Positions 30,091 through 39,099 of a DNA stretch of 64,000 nucleotides are shown piece after piece. Every line of letters starts with the position of its first letter. Position 1 is the stretch's first letter. The notes beneath the pieces were generated by a model, which did not search any database, was not told the DNA's origin, and worked only from the letters and a program-made list of their open reading frames with translations. The position numbers and the translations under genes were made by a program. The stretch is from Desulfobacula sp. (GTDB lineage: Bacteria; Desulfobacterota; Desulfobacteria; Desulfobacterales; Desulfobacteraceae), in the NCBI RefSeq assembly GCF_014237455.1, contig NZ_JABZFL010000030.1, forward strand, positions 104,394-168,393, read 5' to 3'.

Positions 30091-30564
30091 ATGCCGAAAA
30101 TTATAGAAGCAGGGTTACAGGCCCAGGGGAAGAAATTTGGAATCATTGCCTCCCGTTTTAATGATTTTATCACTGGCAGGCTGGTAGAAGGGGCTCTTGA
30201 TGCGCTTATCAGAAGCGGGGCAGAGGATAAGGATATTACTATTTTAAAAGTTCCGGGTGCCTTTGAGATTCCTTTGGCAGCAAAGAAAATGCTGAACCAG
30301 GGGGAATATGATGCCATTATCTGTCTTGGCGCTATCATTCGAGGTGCCACTAGCCATTATGATTATGTGTGCGCAGAAGTGTCCAAGGGCATTGCATCCG
30401 TCAGTCTGGACACCGAAGTTCCGGTGATGTTTGGAATTCTCACCACGGAAACCATTGAACAGGCCATTGAAAGGGCCGGCACAAAGGCTGGGAATAAAGG
30501 GTTCGACGTCGCCCTTGGTGCTGTGGAAATGGCAAATCTTTCTGAAAGTCTGAAAAAAGGTTAG
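30091..30564 (+). CDS. ribH: 6,7-dimethyl-8-ribityllumazine synthase
   Basis: A 157-residue lumazine synthase. The substrate segments are [12 protein letters not shown] near residue 15, [14 protein letters not shown] near 56, and [17 protein letters not shown] near 82, with the catalytic histidine in TSHYD. It joins the DHBP and pyrimidinedione precursors and works with RibE, which lies two genes upstream. The riboflavin pathway in this cluster is complete apart from the pathway phosphatase. Confidence 0.97.
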   Translation: MPKIIEAGLQAQGKKFGIIASRFNDFITGRLVEGALDALIRSGAEDKDITILKVPGAFEIPLAAKKMLNQGEYDAIICLGAIIRGATSHYDYVCAEVSKGIASVSLDTEVPVMFGILTTETIEQAIERAGTKAGNKGFDVALGAVEMANLSESLKKG

Positions 30565-30572
30565 ATAAGATT

Positions 30573-30986
30573 ATGGGTGACCGCAGGCGGGCAAGGGAAC
30601 TTGCGCTTCAGGCATTATTTTTTTTTGATATGGATAAATCTGATTCAGATCAAAGCCTGGAGATATTCTGTGCCAGCAATGAAGAAAAGCTCACGCAAGG
30701 GGTTGCCCCTTTTTTTCTGGATTTGGTAAAAGGGGTTAAGGAAAAGGGTTCTCAAATTGATGCGCTTTTAAATAAATATTCAAAAAATTGGAAAATTACC
30801 CGAATGCCTGTGGTGGACAGAAACATCATGCGGATAGCCATATTTGAATTTTTGAAGTGCTCTGACATACCTTGCAGTGTTACTATAAATGAAGCGGTTG
30901 AAATTGGGAAAAAATATGGAACAAGGGATTCCGGTTCTTTTATCAACGGTGTACTGGACCGTATCAAATCTCTTGAAGGTTTTTAA
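30573..30986 (+). CDS. nusB: Transcription antitermination factor NusB
   Basis: A 137-residue all-helical RNA-binding protein with the start GDRRRARELALQALFFFD and the C-terminal IPCSVTINEAVEIGKKYG and SGSFINGVLDRI signatures. With NusE it binds BoxA RNA for rRNA antitermination. The ribH-nusB adjacency is one of the most conserved in bacteria. Confidence 0.96.
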   Translation: MGDRRRARELALQALFFFDMDKSDSDQSLEIFCASNEEKLTQGVAPFFLDLVKGVKEKGSQIDALLNKYSKNWKITRMPVVDRNIMRIAIFEFLKCSDIPCSVTINEAVEIGKKYGTRDSGSFINGVLDRIKSLEGF

Positions 30987-31012
30987 ATAGCCAGAAATTT
31001 TTGGAGGTTGTT

Positions 31013-31633
31013 TTGATTATAAAGAAACTTGAGGTGGGGCCGATTATGGCCAATTGTTTTATTTTAGGATGTGAATCTACAAAGCAAGCTGTTGTGATTG
31101 ATCCGGGAGATGATGCTGATCGAATCTTGATGGAGCTGGCTAAATCCGAGCTAAAAGTAAAATATCTGATTAATACCCACGGGCATTTTGACCATGTAAG
31201 TGCCAATAAAAGAATGAAAGAAGCGACAGGGGCACAGATTGCCATACATCCCGAGGATGAGCCCATGCTGCACGAGCTTTCACAGTCTGCTCTGATGTTC
31301 GGGCTGTCGTCGGAAAATTCACCCCCGGCAGATATTCTTTTAGAAGACGGAGATGAGGTCATCTTCGGTGAAATAACACTACAGGTGATCCATACGCCCG
31401 GTCATTCAAAAGGGGGTATCAGTCTTTATACCAAGGGTCATCTTTTTTCAGGGGACACCTTGTTTTCAGGCTCCATCGGCAGGACTGACCTTCCCGGGGG
31501 CGATTATGATACGCTGATTTCAAATATACGGGAAAAGCTTTTAATCTTTGATGAAGATACCATCGTATATACCGGCCATGGCCCGGAAACAACCATAGGT
31601 AATGAAAAGAGAATGAATCCTTTTTTAAGATGA
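31013..31633 (+). CDS. MBL-fold hydrolase of the glyoxalase II type
   Basis: A 206-residue metallo-beta-lactamase fold protein. The TTG start at 31013 lies five bases after GGAGG, which decides it over an earlier TTG. Metal ligands are HGHFDH near residue 60, TPGHSKGG, FSGDTLF and YTGHGPET. It belongs to the single-domain GloB-like group, which includes persulfide dioxygenases and lactoyl-glutathione hydrolases. The substrate cannot be inferred from the sequence. Confidence 0.88.
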   Translation: MIIKKLEVGPIMANCFILGCESTKQAVVIDPGDDADRILMELAKSELKVKYLINTHGHFDHVSANKRMKEATGAQIAIHPEDEPMLHELSQSALMFGLSSENSPPADILLEDGDEVIFGEITLQVIHTPGHSKGGISLYTKGHLFSGDTLFSGSIGRTDLPGGDYDTLISNIREKLLIFDEDTIVYTGHGPETTIGNEKRMNPFLR

Positions 31634-31643
31634 TGGTCTTAAG

Positions 31644-33896
31644 ATGAATGGATTGCTAAAGCATCTCCCTCTTTTAAAAGATGTTCATCAGGAAACGATT
31701 GAGCTTGACCGGCCATTTGAACAGATAGCCGCATCGTTTGACAGGGATATCGGGACGGTGCTTTTATTGTCCGGTTCAAGCCTTGACTGTTCCCAATATC
31801 ATATTCTTGCCGTAAAACCCTGGCTTGAGGTGTACGCGAAACAGGACAATGTATCCATCAACTGCCTGGGAAAAAAAATCCATGTCCGGCAGGATCCGTT
31901 TTCAGTCATTCAAGCTCTGTTAAATCGGTTTAAATTAAAGGACACTTTTTTTGATTTTCCGGTTCATTCAGGCCTGTTTGGATATTTTTCCTATGATTTG
32001 AAAGATCGGATTGAAAAACTTCATAGAACCTGCATGGATACCCGTCTGCCGGATCTATGCTTGTATGCACCTTCCATCATCCTTGTCCAGGAGAAAGAGA
32101 CAGACCAGGCCCGGCTTTGCATTCCTGTGCTGTCTCATGGGGCAAACCTTAAGTCGGCAGATGAGATCATTCAAAATAATAAACAGTTTTTCTTTGATAA
32201 AATCAAAAAGGACGTTAAAAGAAAATCCTTTTCCATAGACAGTTCAGGGTTTAAATCAAGTTTTTCTAAACCTGACTATATCACTTCGGTAAATAAGATC
32301 ATTGACTATTTGAGGGCTGGTGATATTTATCAGGCCAATCTTTCCCAGCGGTTTGAAACCGGGTTTTCAGGGGACTGCTATTCATTGTTCCTGGATTTGT
32401 TTGAACGAAATCCCGCCTCTTTTTTCAGTTATATCCATGCCAATGACCATACCATCGTGTCCACCTCTCCTGAAAGATTTATCAAGCAGGATGGCCGAAC
32501 TGTTGAAACAAGGCCCATAAAAGGCACCATTGCCCGTGGCAAAACAAAAGAGCAGGACCGTGAAAACGGGCTGTGCCTGACCCGGAGTACCAAAGATGAT
32601 GCTGAGCTGACCATGATTGTAGATTTGATGCGAAACGATCTTTCAAGGGTAACCAAACATGGGTCTGTTATTGTTAAAGATCACAAACGGCTTGAGCCCT
32701 ATGAAAATGTGTTTCACCTGGTTTCCATTGTGGAAGGCGAGCTTGAAGACGATAAAACATCCGTTGACCTTTTAAAAGCCACATTTCCCGGAGGTTCCAT
32801 TACCGGCTGTCCCAAGATCCGTTCCATGGAAGTTATTGATGAGCTTGAATCTGTGAAGCGGCATGTCTATACCGGTTCCATCGGATATATCAGTTTTCAT
32901 GACACCATGGATCTGTCCATTGCCATCAGGACAGCCACCATTGTTAACAATACAGTCTTTTTTTCGGTGGGCGGCGGTATTGTATATGATTCAGACCCTC
33001 AAGAGGAATACCAGGAAACCCTTGATAAAGGAAAAACATTGATGGAATCCCTGTCAGGCACTTTAAAAAAAGATAGTACCGGAAAGCTGAAAGCCTGGGT
33101 GGATGGGAAAATAATTGATCAGGATCAGGCCAGAGTATCGGCTACAAGCATGGGATTTCAATACGGGGCAGGCCTTTTTGAAACCATAAGGGTGGAAAAG
33201 GGAACCATATTCCATCTGGAAGATCATGTGTCGCGATTGAACAGGGCCTGGCAACGTCTTTTCCTTGACACGCCGCCGGATATTACCTGGGAAGATGTAA
33301 TTCGGCTTTTAATCAGGGAAAATAATTTTCAGGATAAATTGCTTGCCGTTAAGATTATCGCATCAAGGGATGATCGGGGTGCCGGCAGGAAAGCTTTTCT
33401 GGCTGCTTTTACAAGAGAGTATGTCCACAGGCTTGAGACGCTGAATAAAAAAGGGCTGGACCTTGTTACATACCCATACGCAAGGCAGACACCTCTGGCA
33501 GATTATAAAACTCTGAATTACCTTTATTATGACCAGGCAGGCCGGTTTGCCAAAGCGCATGATGCAGATGAGACCGTCATTTTGAACCCGGATCATACTG
33601 TTTCTGAAACCAATACCGCAAGTATAGTTGCCATAAAAGACAAAACCGTGATGGTTCCCGAGTCCGATCATGTGCTGGACGGCGTGACACTGAAATCTGT
33701 ATTGACGATCCTGTCGGACAGAGGGTATGATATCCGAAAAAAAAGGATACCCAAAGAGATATTTTATTCATACCCCAATATTATTTTAACAAATGCATTA
33801 ATGGGGGCAGTTAAAGTGTTGACCATTGACAAAAAAAGCATAGAACATAGGAAAGGGATCTGTTCCGTGATCAATGAAGCACTTTTTAAATTGTGA
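31644..33896 (+). CDS. pabB: Aminodeoxychorismate synthase component I fused to aminodeoxychorismate lyase
   Basis: A 750-residue fusion for p-aminobenzoate synthesis. Residues 1 to about 465 are PabB, a chorismate-using enzyme with ETRPIKGTIARGK, MIVDLMRNDLSRV and FPGGSITGCPKIRSMEVI. Residues about 470-750 are a class IV PLP aminotransferase fold (PabC): GLFETIRVEKG, the cofactor lysine in DYKTLNYLYY, and ETNTASIVAI. The two catalyse successive steps from chorismate to p-aminobenzoate for folate. The same fusion is known in other bacteria. The amidotransferase subunit PabA is not in the window. The stop is 28 bases before the following selenoprotein candidate. Confidence 0.93.
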   Translation: MNGLLKHLPLLKDVHQETIELDRPFEQIAASFDRDIGTVLLLSGSSLDCSQYHILAVKPWLEVYAKQDNVSINCLGKKIHVRQDPFSVIQALLNRFKLKDTFFDFPVHSGLFGYFSYDLKDRIEKLHRTCMDTRLPDLCLYAPSIILVQEKETDQARLCIPVLSHGANLKSADEIIQNNKQFFFDKIKKDVKRKSFSIDSSGFKSSFSKPDYITSVNKIIDYLRAGDIYQANLSQRFETGFSGDCYSLFLDLFERNPASFFSYIHANDHTIVSTSPERFIKQDGRTVETRPIKGTIARGKTKEQDRENGLCLTRSTKDDAELTMIVDLMRNDLSRVTKHGSVIVKDHKRLEPYENVFHLVSIVEGELEDDKTSVDLLKATFPGGSITGCPKIRSMEVIDELESVKRHVYTGSIGYISFHDTMDLSIAIRTATIVNNTVFFSVGGGIVYDSDPQEEYQETLDKGKTLMESLSGTLKKDSTGKLKAWVDGKIIDQDQARVSATSMGFQYGAGLFETIRVEKGTIFHLEDHVSRLNRAWQRLFLDTPPDITWEDVIRLLIRENNFQDKLLAVKIIASRDDRGAGRKAFLAAFTREYVHRLETLNKKGLDLVTYPYARQTPLADYKTLNYLYYDQAGRFAKAHDADETVILNPDHTVSETNTASIVAIKDKTVMVPESDHVLDGVTLKSVLTILSDRGYDIRKKRIPKEIFYSYPNIILTNALMGAVKVLTIDKKSIEHRKGICSVINEALFKL

Positions 33897-33923
33897 TTTA
33901 ATAAAACCAGGAGGGAACAAACC

Positions 33924-34637
33924 ATTAAAAGAATAAATATCATCATAGTCATACTGTCTCTTGTGTTTTGTCTGGCTCACCAAGGCCTGGCGCAAGCAAA
34001 AGTTAAACCAAAGGTTAAGATTGACAATCCGGTTTTCATTTTTGAATCAGTACCGGCAGGAGCTCATGTACTCCATGAGTTTGTCATTAAAAATACAGGC
34101 GACACCCCTCTTCATATTAATAATGTTCTTCCTCCCTGAGGCTGTGACAAGCATTCTTTTGACAGGGAAATTTCCCCGGGCGGGGAAGGCAGAATAAAGG
34201 TAAGTTTTAAAACCAACGGGTACGGTGGAAAGACCATGAAAAAAACAATTCTGGTCAAGACCGATGATCCTGGGAAAAAAAAGTTCAACCTGGTTGTCAC
34301 AGGGCCGGTTGAGAAAGTTGTGGAAATTAATCCTGTATCGGTCTACCTGGATGGAACCCCCGGCGAAACCCTGGAATCCATTGTGACCATTACCCCTTCT
34401 GAAAAATACAAGTTTTCAATCCTGGGAATGGAACAAAAGATCAATACAAAAATTAAAGCACAGCTGATGGAACCAAAAGGAGATGAGAAATTCTGGCAGA
34501 TAAAGATTAAAAGTACATCAGAAAAAGCAGATGACCTGTATGATGTGCTGACCCTTAAAACAGACAGCCGGTACAGGCCGACGCTTACCATAAGGGTATA
34601 TGCCATTTTTCTTAAAAAACAGGAATCAAAATCTTAA
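33924..34637 (+). CDS. Secreted DUF1573 protein with in-frame UGA, probable selenoprotein, AUU start
   Basis: Read through TGA 34137-34139, the frame gives a 237-residue protein. A signal peptide (RINIIIVILSLVFCLAHQG, then LAQA cleavage) is followed by a DUF1573 domain (FVIKNTGDTPLHINNV, later PGGEGRIKVSF and VKTDDPGKKKFNLVVTG). The family has a CGC motif after this first strand; here it reads PP-UGA-GCD, so UGA replaces the first cysteine at residue 72. The frame is bounded by the pabB stop at 33894-33896. The only start giving a complete signal peptide is ATT 33924, with AGGAGGG nine bases upstream; a GTG at 33963 would cut into the hydrophobic core. A hairpin with a GGGC loop follows at 34172-34187. 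Alternative: a nonsense mutation. Both flanks keep normal coding quality, which argues against decay. Confidence 0.75.
34172..34187 (+). promoter_or_regulatory. Candidate SECIS hairpin in the DUF1573 gene
   Basis: TTCCCC (34172-34177) pairs with GGGGAA (34182-34187) around GGGC, starting 32 bases after the UGA. Bacterial SECIS elements are short stem-loops just downstream of the UGA with a G at the start of the loop; the distance is near the upper end of what is usual. Confidence 0.4.
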
Positions 34638-34668
34638 GTTTACAGGACTTTTTTTATAAAAAATAATT

Positions 34669-35301
34669 ATGGATATTTCAAAAATAAAAGCCGTGGTGTT
34701 TGACTGCGACGGTGTCATGTTTGACACGGCCGTGGCCAACAGAAAATATTATGATGAAGTGTTGCAGACGTTTGGTAAGCCCGCGTTGAATGAAGAACAG
34801 TTTGTCAATGTTCATATGATGACGATAAAAGGGGCGATTGAGTATCTTTTTCCGGAAATGGATGATCTTTCAAGTGTATATGACCGGCTTGAAAATATCG
34901 GGTATCATAAATTCATCAAGTATATGGCCATGGAAAAGGGCCTCAAAGACCTTCTCATAAGACTGAAAGACAACGGTTATATCCGGGGAATCGCCACCAA
35001 CCGGACCAATACCATGGAAAAGGTGCTGGAAGACTTTTATCTGGAAGACTATTTTGAAGTGGTGGTGACAGCAGCAAAAGTCAAAAAACCAAAGCCGGAT
35101 CCAGAGCAATTATTGTTAATAATGGGAGAATTTGATCTTCATTCGGATGAAATTTTTTTTATCGGAGATTCTGATTATGACCGGCAGGCAGCAGCCGGGG
35201 CAAAAGTAAGATTTGCAGCATTTAAAAAGCCGGAGTTGAAAGCAGATTTTAATGTGGATTCAATGGATGAAATTGCTGATGTTTTACAGATAAATGAATA
35301 A
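34669..35301 (+). CDS. HAD-superfamily phosphatase (Gph/beta-PGM-like)
   Basis: A 210-residue HAD hydrolase with a helical cap. Motif I is VVFDCDGVMFDT near residue 12 (nucleophile Asp and acid/base Asp), motif II is GIATNRTNT, motif III is the lysine in KKPKPDPE, and motif IV is FIGDSDYDRQAA. It resembles phosphoglycolate phosphatase and beta-phosphoglucomutase relatives. No residue fixes the substrate. It lies between the selenoprotein candidate and sat, just before the sat promoter, so it is probably the last gene of the pabB unit. Confidence 0.88.
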   Translation: MDISKIKAVVFDCDGVMFDTAVANRKYYDEVLQTFGKPALNEEQFVNVHMMTIKGAIEYLFPEMDDLSSVYDRLENIGYHKFIKYMAMEKGLKDLLIRLKDNGYIRGIATNRTNTMEKVLEDFYLEDYFEVVVTAAKVKKPKPDPEQLLLIMGEFDLHSDEIFFIGDSDYDRQAAAGAKVRFAAFKKPELKADFNVDSMDEIADVLQINE

Positions 35302-35306
35302 AATTC

Positions 35307-35335
35307 TTGACAAATTTGCTAATCCTCATTAAATC
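35307..35335 (+). promoter_or_regulatory. Candidate promoter of sat
   Basis: TTGACA at 35307-35312 is followed after 17 bases by TAAATC at 35330-35335. The -35 is perfect and the -10 weak. It lies about 90 bases before the sat start, leaving an AT-rich leader, as expected for a highly expressed single gene. Confidence 0.5.
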
Positions 35336-35426
35336 TTACAAGATTTTTTAGTTTAAAATTTTAGATAAGTGTTTGGATAAACATTTATTAAAGGTGGTTA
35401 ATATATTAACAAGGAGAATGAAGTAT

Positions 35427-36704
35427 ATGTCTAAATTAGTAGCACCTCATGGTGGAAAAGGACTCGTAATTTGCAAGCTTGAAGGCGCAGAACTTGAAGC
35501 AGAACTTAAAAAAGCAGCAGGACTCAAAAAAATTGAGATTTCTTCCCAGGTTAAGGGAGATCTGATCATGCTGGGTATCGGTGGTTTCAGCCCTCTTAAC
35601 GGGTTTATGACCAAAGCGGATTGGAAAGGCGTTTGTGCAGACTTCCTTCTTGCTGACGGTACCTTCTGGCCTGTTCCTGTAATGCTGGATGCCGCCAAGG
35701 AAGACGCAGCCGAGATTAATGTCGGTGATGAAGTGGCTCTCGAAAGAAATGGTGAAATTTTTGCCACCATGAAAATCGAAGATAAATTTGAAATGACCGA
35801 AGACGAGAAAAAATGGGAATGTGAGAAAGTTTACAAAGGTCATGGTGAAGAATCAGAAGAAGATGTGTTCTGGAAAATTGCCATGGAAGATCACCCCGGT
35901 GTTCAGATGGTTATGGCCAGAAAAGAATTCTGCCTTGCCGGTCCTGTAAAAGTTCTTTCCGAAGGCGAATTCCCTGAAAAATTTAAAGGTGTTTATCTGA
36001 CCCCAACTGAAACCCGTGCTATCTTTGATGAAAGAGGCTGGGCAAACGTTGCTTCCATGCAGCTGAGAAACCCCATGCACAGATCCCATGAGCATCTTTG
36101 CAAAATTGCCCTTGACGTATGTGACGGCGTTCTGATCCATTCTCTCATTGGTAATCTTAAACCCGGTGACATCCCGGCAGATGTTCGGATTGAATGTATT
36201 GACACCCTGATCAAAGGTTTCTTTGTTCCTGATCATGTTGTCAATGGCGGATATCCTCTTGACATGAGATATGCAGGCCCAAGAGAAGGTCTTCTCCATG
36301 CAACCTTCCGTCAGAACTATGGTGTTAACAGAATGATCATCGGTCGTGACCATGCAGGTGTTGGTGATTTCTATACACTGTTTGAAGCACAGGAAATTTT
36401 TGATATTATTCCTGCACCAGAAGGCGAAGGCAAAGCACTCCTTTGCGAAGCGTTGAAAATTGACTGGACTTTCTACTGCCACAAATGTGACGGCATGGCT
36501 TCCATGAGAACCTGCCCCCACGGCAAAGATGACAGGGTTATCCTTTCCGGAACCAAACTGCGTCATGCTCTCGCCAACGACGAAGAAGTGGTTGATCACT
36601 TTGGCCGTGAAGAAGTTCTGATTATCTTAAGAAAATACTATGCATCTCTGACTGAAAAAGTTGAAATTAAACTCCAGAGCCATGCAGAGGGATCTAAGAT
36701 GTAA
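35427..36704 (+). CDS. sat: Sulfate adenylyltransferase (dissimilatory ATP sulfurylase)
   Basis: A 425-residue homomeric ATP sulfurylase that activates sulfate to adenylyl sulfate, the first step of sulfate respiration. The start [13 protein letters not shown] matches sulfate-reducer enzymes and has AAGGAG upstream; a nearer in-frame ATG at 35418 is too close to that site. Active-site motifs are [13 protein letters not shown] (the QxRNPxHxxH signature) near residue 210 and [13 protein letters not shown] near 303. Four cysteine/histidine residues in [17 protein letters not shown] near 350 look like the zinc site seen in sulfate-reducer enzymes. It has its own promoter and terminator. Confidence 0.97.
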   Translation: MSKLVAPHGGKGLVICKLEGAELEAELKKAAGLKKIEISSQVKGDLIMLGIGGFSPLNGFMTKADWKGVCADFLLADGTFWPVPVMLDAAKEDAAEINVGDEVALERNGEIFATMKIEDKFEMTEDEKKWECEKVYKGHGEESEEDVFWKIAMEDHPGVQMVMARKEFCLAGPVKVLSEGEFPEKFKGVYLTPTETRAIFDERGWANVASMQLRNPMHRSHEHLCKIALDVCDGVLIHSLIGNLKPGDIPADVRIECIDTLIKGFFVPDHVVNGGYPLDMRYAGPREGLLHATFRQNYGVNRMIIGRDHAGVGDFYTLFEAQEIFDIIPAPEGEGKALLCEALKIDWTFYCHKCDGMASMRTCPHGKDDRVILSGTKLRHALANDEEVVDHFGREEVLIILRKYYASLTEKVEIKLQSHAEGSKM

Positions 36705-36749
36705 TTGAGGTCTTGTTAAAGACAATTATATTTTAAGAAGATACGATAA

Positions 36750-36791
36750 AGAGGGCGGTCTCTTGGTTAAAGAGGCGGCCCTCTTTTTTTA
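36750..36791 (+). terminator. Rho-independent terminator of sat
   Basis: GAGGGC pairs with GCCCTC, and an inner GTCTCTT pairs with AAGAGGC, followed by eight T. It lies 46 bases after the sat stop and can also end the convergent rsmI transcript region. Confidence 0.9.
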
Positions 36792-36843
36792 TGGCATTCG
36801 CTTGAAATTTTATGAGTTCAGGAAATGCGCTCTACCATATCCG

Positions 36844-37704
36844 TTAGATGGTTTTCAGATTCTGAAGCTTAAGAATTGTTTCGTAGACTTGTTTTTTGGA
36901 CAGGTTGAATTCTTTTGAAATCTGTTTTGCCAGACCTGATGTGCCAAGACCTTCGGTTGAAAGCCGTTCAAGAATAATTTCTTCAAGTTGTTGGTCATCA
37001 ATGCTTTTTTGTTCCAACTGGCCCTGGATAAACAAGGAGCATTCACCTTTAATAGACTCTTTTTTGTTCAGTTTTTGAAGAATTTCAGACAGATTTCCCC
37101 GGATGTATTCTTCATGGATTTTGGTGATTTCCCTTGCAAGGCATGCTTTTCTGTCTCCCAGAATACTTAATATGTTGCCGATGAGGGTTTTGATTCGTCT
37201 TGGGGATTCATAAAAGATGAGGGTTGGGGTTTGATTTTTAACCGCTTCAAGAGCGTGTCGCTGCTTCTGCTGTTTTTTAGGCAAAAACCCCAAAAACAGG
37301 AAAGAATCGGTTGGAAGTCCTGAAATACTTAACCCGGCTATGGCGGCACTGCATCCGGGGATGGGAATGACACGGATTTCTTCTTTGGCAACGGCTGTGA
37401 CCAGTTTATATCCCGGATCTGAAATGGTGGGTGTGCCGGCATCACAAATAAGGGCAATGTCCAGGCCGTTTTTCAAATGGGTGATGAGTTGAGGTGCTTT
37501 GTTTACCTCATTATGCTCATGGCAGGAAACAAGTTTTGTTCGGATGTCATAATGAGAAAGAAGTTTTTTCGAATGTCGGGTATCTTCTGCTGCAATCAGG
37601 TCGACTTGCCCTAATACCTTAACCGCTCTAAAGGTAATATCCTCCAGGTTTCCCACAGGAGTTGCAACAATATAGAGGGTTCCGGATGAGTGTTGGTTAT
37701 TCAT
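36844..37704 (-). CDS. rsmI: 16S rRNA (cytidine-1402 2'-O)-methyltransferase
   Basis: A 286-residue SPOUT-independent, tetrapyrrole-methylase-fold enzyme. Typical RsmI segments are LYIVATPVGNLEDITFRA near residue 10, IAAEDTRHSKKLL, CDAGTPTISDPG and FYESPRRI. It methylates the ribose of C1402 in the decoding centre with SAM. It is the last gene of the ffh operon, 14 bases after yraN. Confidence 0.96.
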   Translation of the reverse strand: MNNQHSSGTLYIVATPVGNLEDITFRAVKVLGQVDLIAAEDTRHSKKLLSHYDIRTKLVSCHEHNEVNKAPQLITHLKNGLDIALICDAGTPTISDPGYKLVTAVAKEEIRVIPIPGCSAAIAGLSISGLPTDSFLFLGFLPKKQQKQRHALEAVKNQTPTLIFYESPRRIKTLIGNILSILGDRKACLAREITKIHEEYIRGNLSEILQKLNKKESIKGECSLFIQGQLEQKSIDDQQLEEIILERLSTEGLGTSGLAKQISKEFNLSKKQVYETILKLQNLKTI

Positions 37705-37718
37705 TCTAATGGCCCGTT

Positions 37719-38084
37719 CTAATAATTTTGAAAAGCATTTCTAATTAAATTAATATCAAACACACCATTTTTTTCAAGAACCTCAACCACATCAAATCGA
37801 ACTCTTGAATTCATCTGCTTTTTTTCTTTTAAATAAAAGGAGGCTCCCAGGATAATCTTTTTTTGTTTTGAATAATTGACCGACTCTTTTGGCAGCCCTT
37901 TTTTAAGACTTCGCCTGGTTTTGACTTCGATAAAACAGATACAATTATTATCTGTTGCAATAATGTCTATTTCTGCAAGTTTTGTTCGATAGTTAGCCTC
38001 AAGGATGGTGAACCCCCGGGCTTGAAGAAAGGATATGGCTGCTGTTTCACCGCGTTGTCCCAAGTTTTTCCGGTCATCCGGCAT
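37719..38084 (-). CDS. yraN: YraN/UPF0102 family endonuclease-like protein
   Basis: A 121-residue protein with the restriction-endonuclease-like core GQRGETAAISFLQARGFTI, AEIDIIATDNN and FIEVKTRR, which carry the E, D and ExK residues of the fold. The biochemical role is not established, although Holliday-junction-like activity has been suggested for the family. It overlaps rnhB by 11 bases, a very common pairing. Confidence 0.92.
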   Translation of the reverse strand: MPDDRKNLGQRGETAAISFLQARGFTILEANYRTKLAEIDIIATDNNCICFIEVKTRRSLKKGLPKESVNYSKQKKIILGASFYLKEKKQMNSRVRFDVVEVLEKNGVFDINLIRNAFQNY

Positions 38085-38679
38085 TAATCACCTCTTTTAC
38101 ACCCTTGAAAGTCAGCCTGTGGACAGGGCAGGGCCCATGTTTTAAAATCGCTTCTTTATGGGCTTTTGTGGGATACCCCTTGTGCTGGATAAAATTATAC
38201 TGGGGGTGTTTTTCATGAAGCTCTTTCATAATGGCATCCCTTGTGACTTTTGCAATAATGGATGCAGCAGCAATGGAAATGCTTCTTGAATCCCCTTTTA
38301 TCACAGCGGCCTGGTCAATGTCCATGTTCAGAGTGAATTTACCGTCAATTAGAAGAAAATCAGGTGAGCCTGAAAGATTTTCAACAGCACGCTTCATGGA
38401 AAGCAAGGAGGCCTGAAGAATATTGATTTGATCAATCTCATGGTGCGAAGATAGTCCGGTGGCAACACAAATGGCCTGTTCCTTGATCACAGGAAAGAAG
38501 GCATTGCGTTTTTTTTCTGACAGTTTTTTGGAATCATTAATCCCTTTACAGGAAAAATTCTGAGGCAGGATCACGGCGGCAGACACGACGGGGCCGGCAA
38601 GGGGTCCCCTGCCGGCCTCATCAACACCTGCTATTATTTTATACCCTTGGGTTAAAGCCTTGTGTTCAAATTGCCACAT
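38074..38679 (-). CDS. rnhB: Ribonuclease HII
   Basis: A 201-residue RNase HII. Catalytic acidic residues are in AGVDEAGRGPLAGPVV near residue 17 (Asp, Glu), LLIDGKF, and the SIIAKVTRDAIM block. It removes ribonucleotides from DNA and RNA-DNA hybrids. It follows rplS by 21 bases on the minus strand, as in most bacteria. Confidence 0.96.
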   Translation of the reverse strand: MWQFEHKALTQGYKIIAGVDEAGRGPLAGPVVSAAVILPQNFSCKGINDSKKLSEKKRNAFFPVIKEQAICVATGLSSHHEIDQINILQASLLSMKRAVENLSGSPDFLLIDGKFTLNMDIDQAAVIKGDSRSISIAAASIIAKVTRDAIMKELHEKHPQYNFIQHKGYPTKAHKEAILKHGPCPVHRLTFKGVKEVINAG

Positions 38680-38700
38680 TAGCTTACCCTGTAAGGAGTT

Positions 38701-39051
38701 TTAAGCAAACCGTTTTTCTTTAATCCTGGCCGCTTTACCGCGAAGATTTCTAAGATAGTAGAGTTTGGACCTTCTGACCCGGCCCCTTGTTACCACTTCA
38801 ATTTTATCAATGGCAGGGGAAAAAAGCGGAAATATTCTTTCAACGCCAATACCGCCGGAAATCTTTCTGACAGTAAAACGGGCACTTGCATATCCTTTGG
38901 TTTTTTTAATCACTACACCCTGAAATACCTGGATACGCTCTTTTTCACCTTCTCTGATTTTTACATGTACTTTAACAGTGTCACCTGAGTCAAATTCAGG
39001 GATATCAAGACGCATCTGTTCTCTTTCTAATTTTTCGATCACGTTACTCAT
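38701..39051 (-). CDS. rplS: 50S ribosomal protein L19
   Basis: A 116-residue L19, standard length. [19 protein letters not shown] and the [18 protein letters not shown] block are characteristic. It lies at the 30S-50S interface. The rpsP-rimM-trmD-rplS order is preserved here with one extra RNA methyltransferase inserted between trmD and rplS. Confidence 0.98.
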   Translation of the reverse strand: MSNVIEKLEREQMRLDIPEFDSGDTVKVHVKIREGEKERIQVFQGVVIKKTKGYASARFTVRKISGGIGVERIFPLFSPAIDKIEVVTRGRVRRSKLYYLRNLRGKAARIKEKRFA

Positions 39052-39099
39052 TTGTTCCTCCTAAGACCTTTCCCTTTTTGGCAAACATAGAACCGTATT

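Noticed and set aside
34137..34139. UGA in DUF1573 as a nonsense mutation (pseudogene).
   Set aside because: Coding quality stays normal on both sides, the UGA replaces a family cysteine exactly, and two other selenoproteins occur in the window. It is not strictly excluded, so the confidence is below that of hdrA and mvhD.
33961..34197. A 78-codon open frame overlapping the DUF1573 gene in another frame.
   Set aside because: No family match and no ribosome binding site. The in-frame reading with a signal peptide and DUF1573 strands explains the region better.
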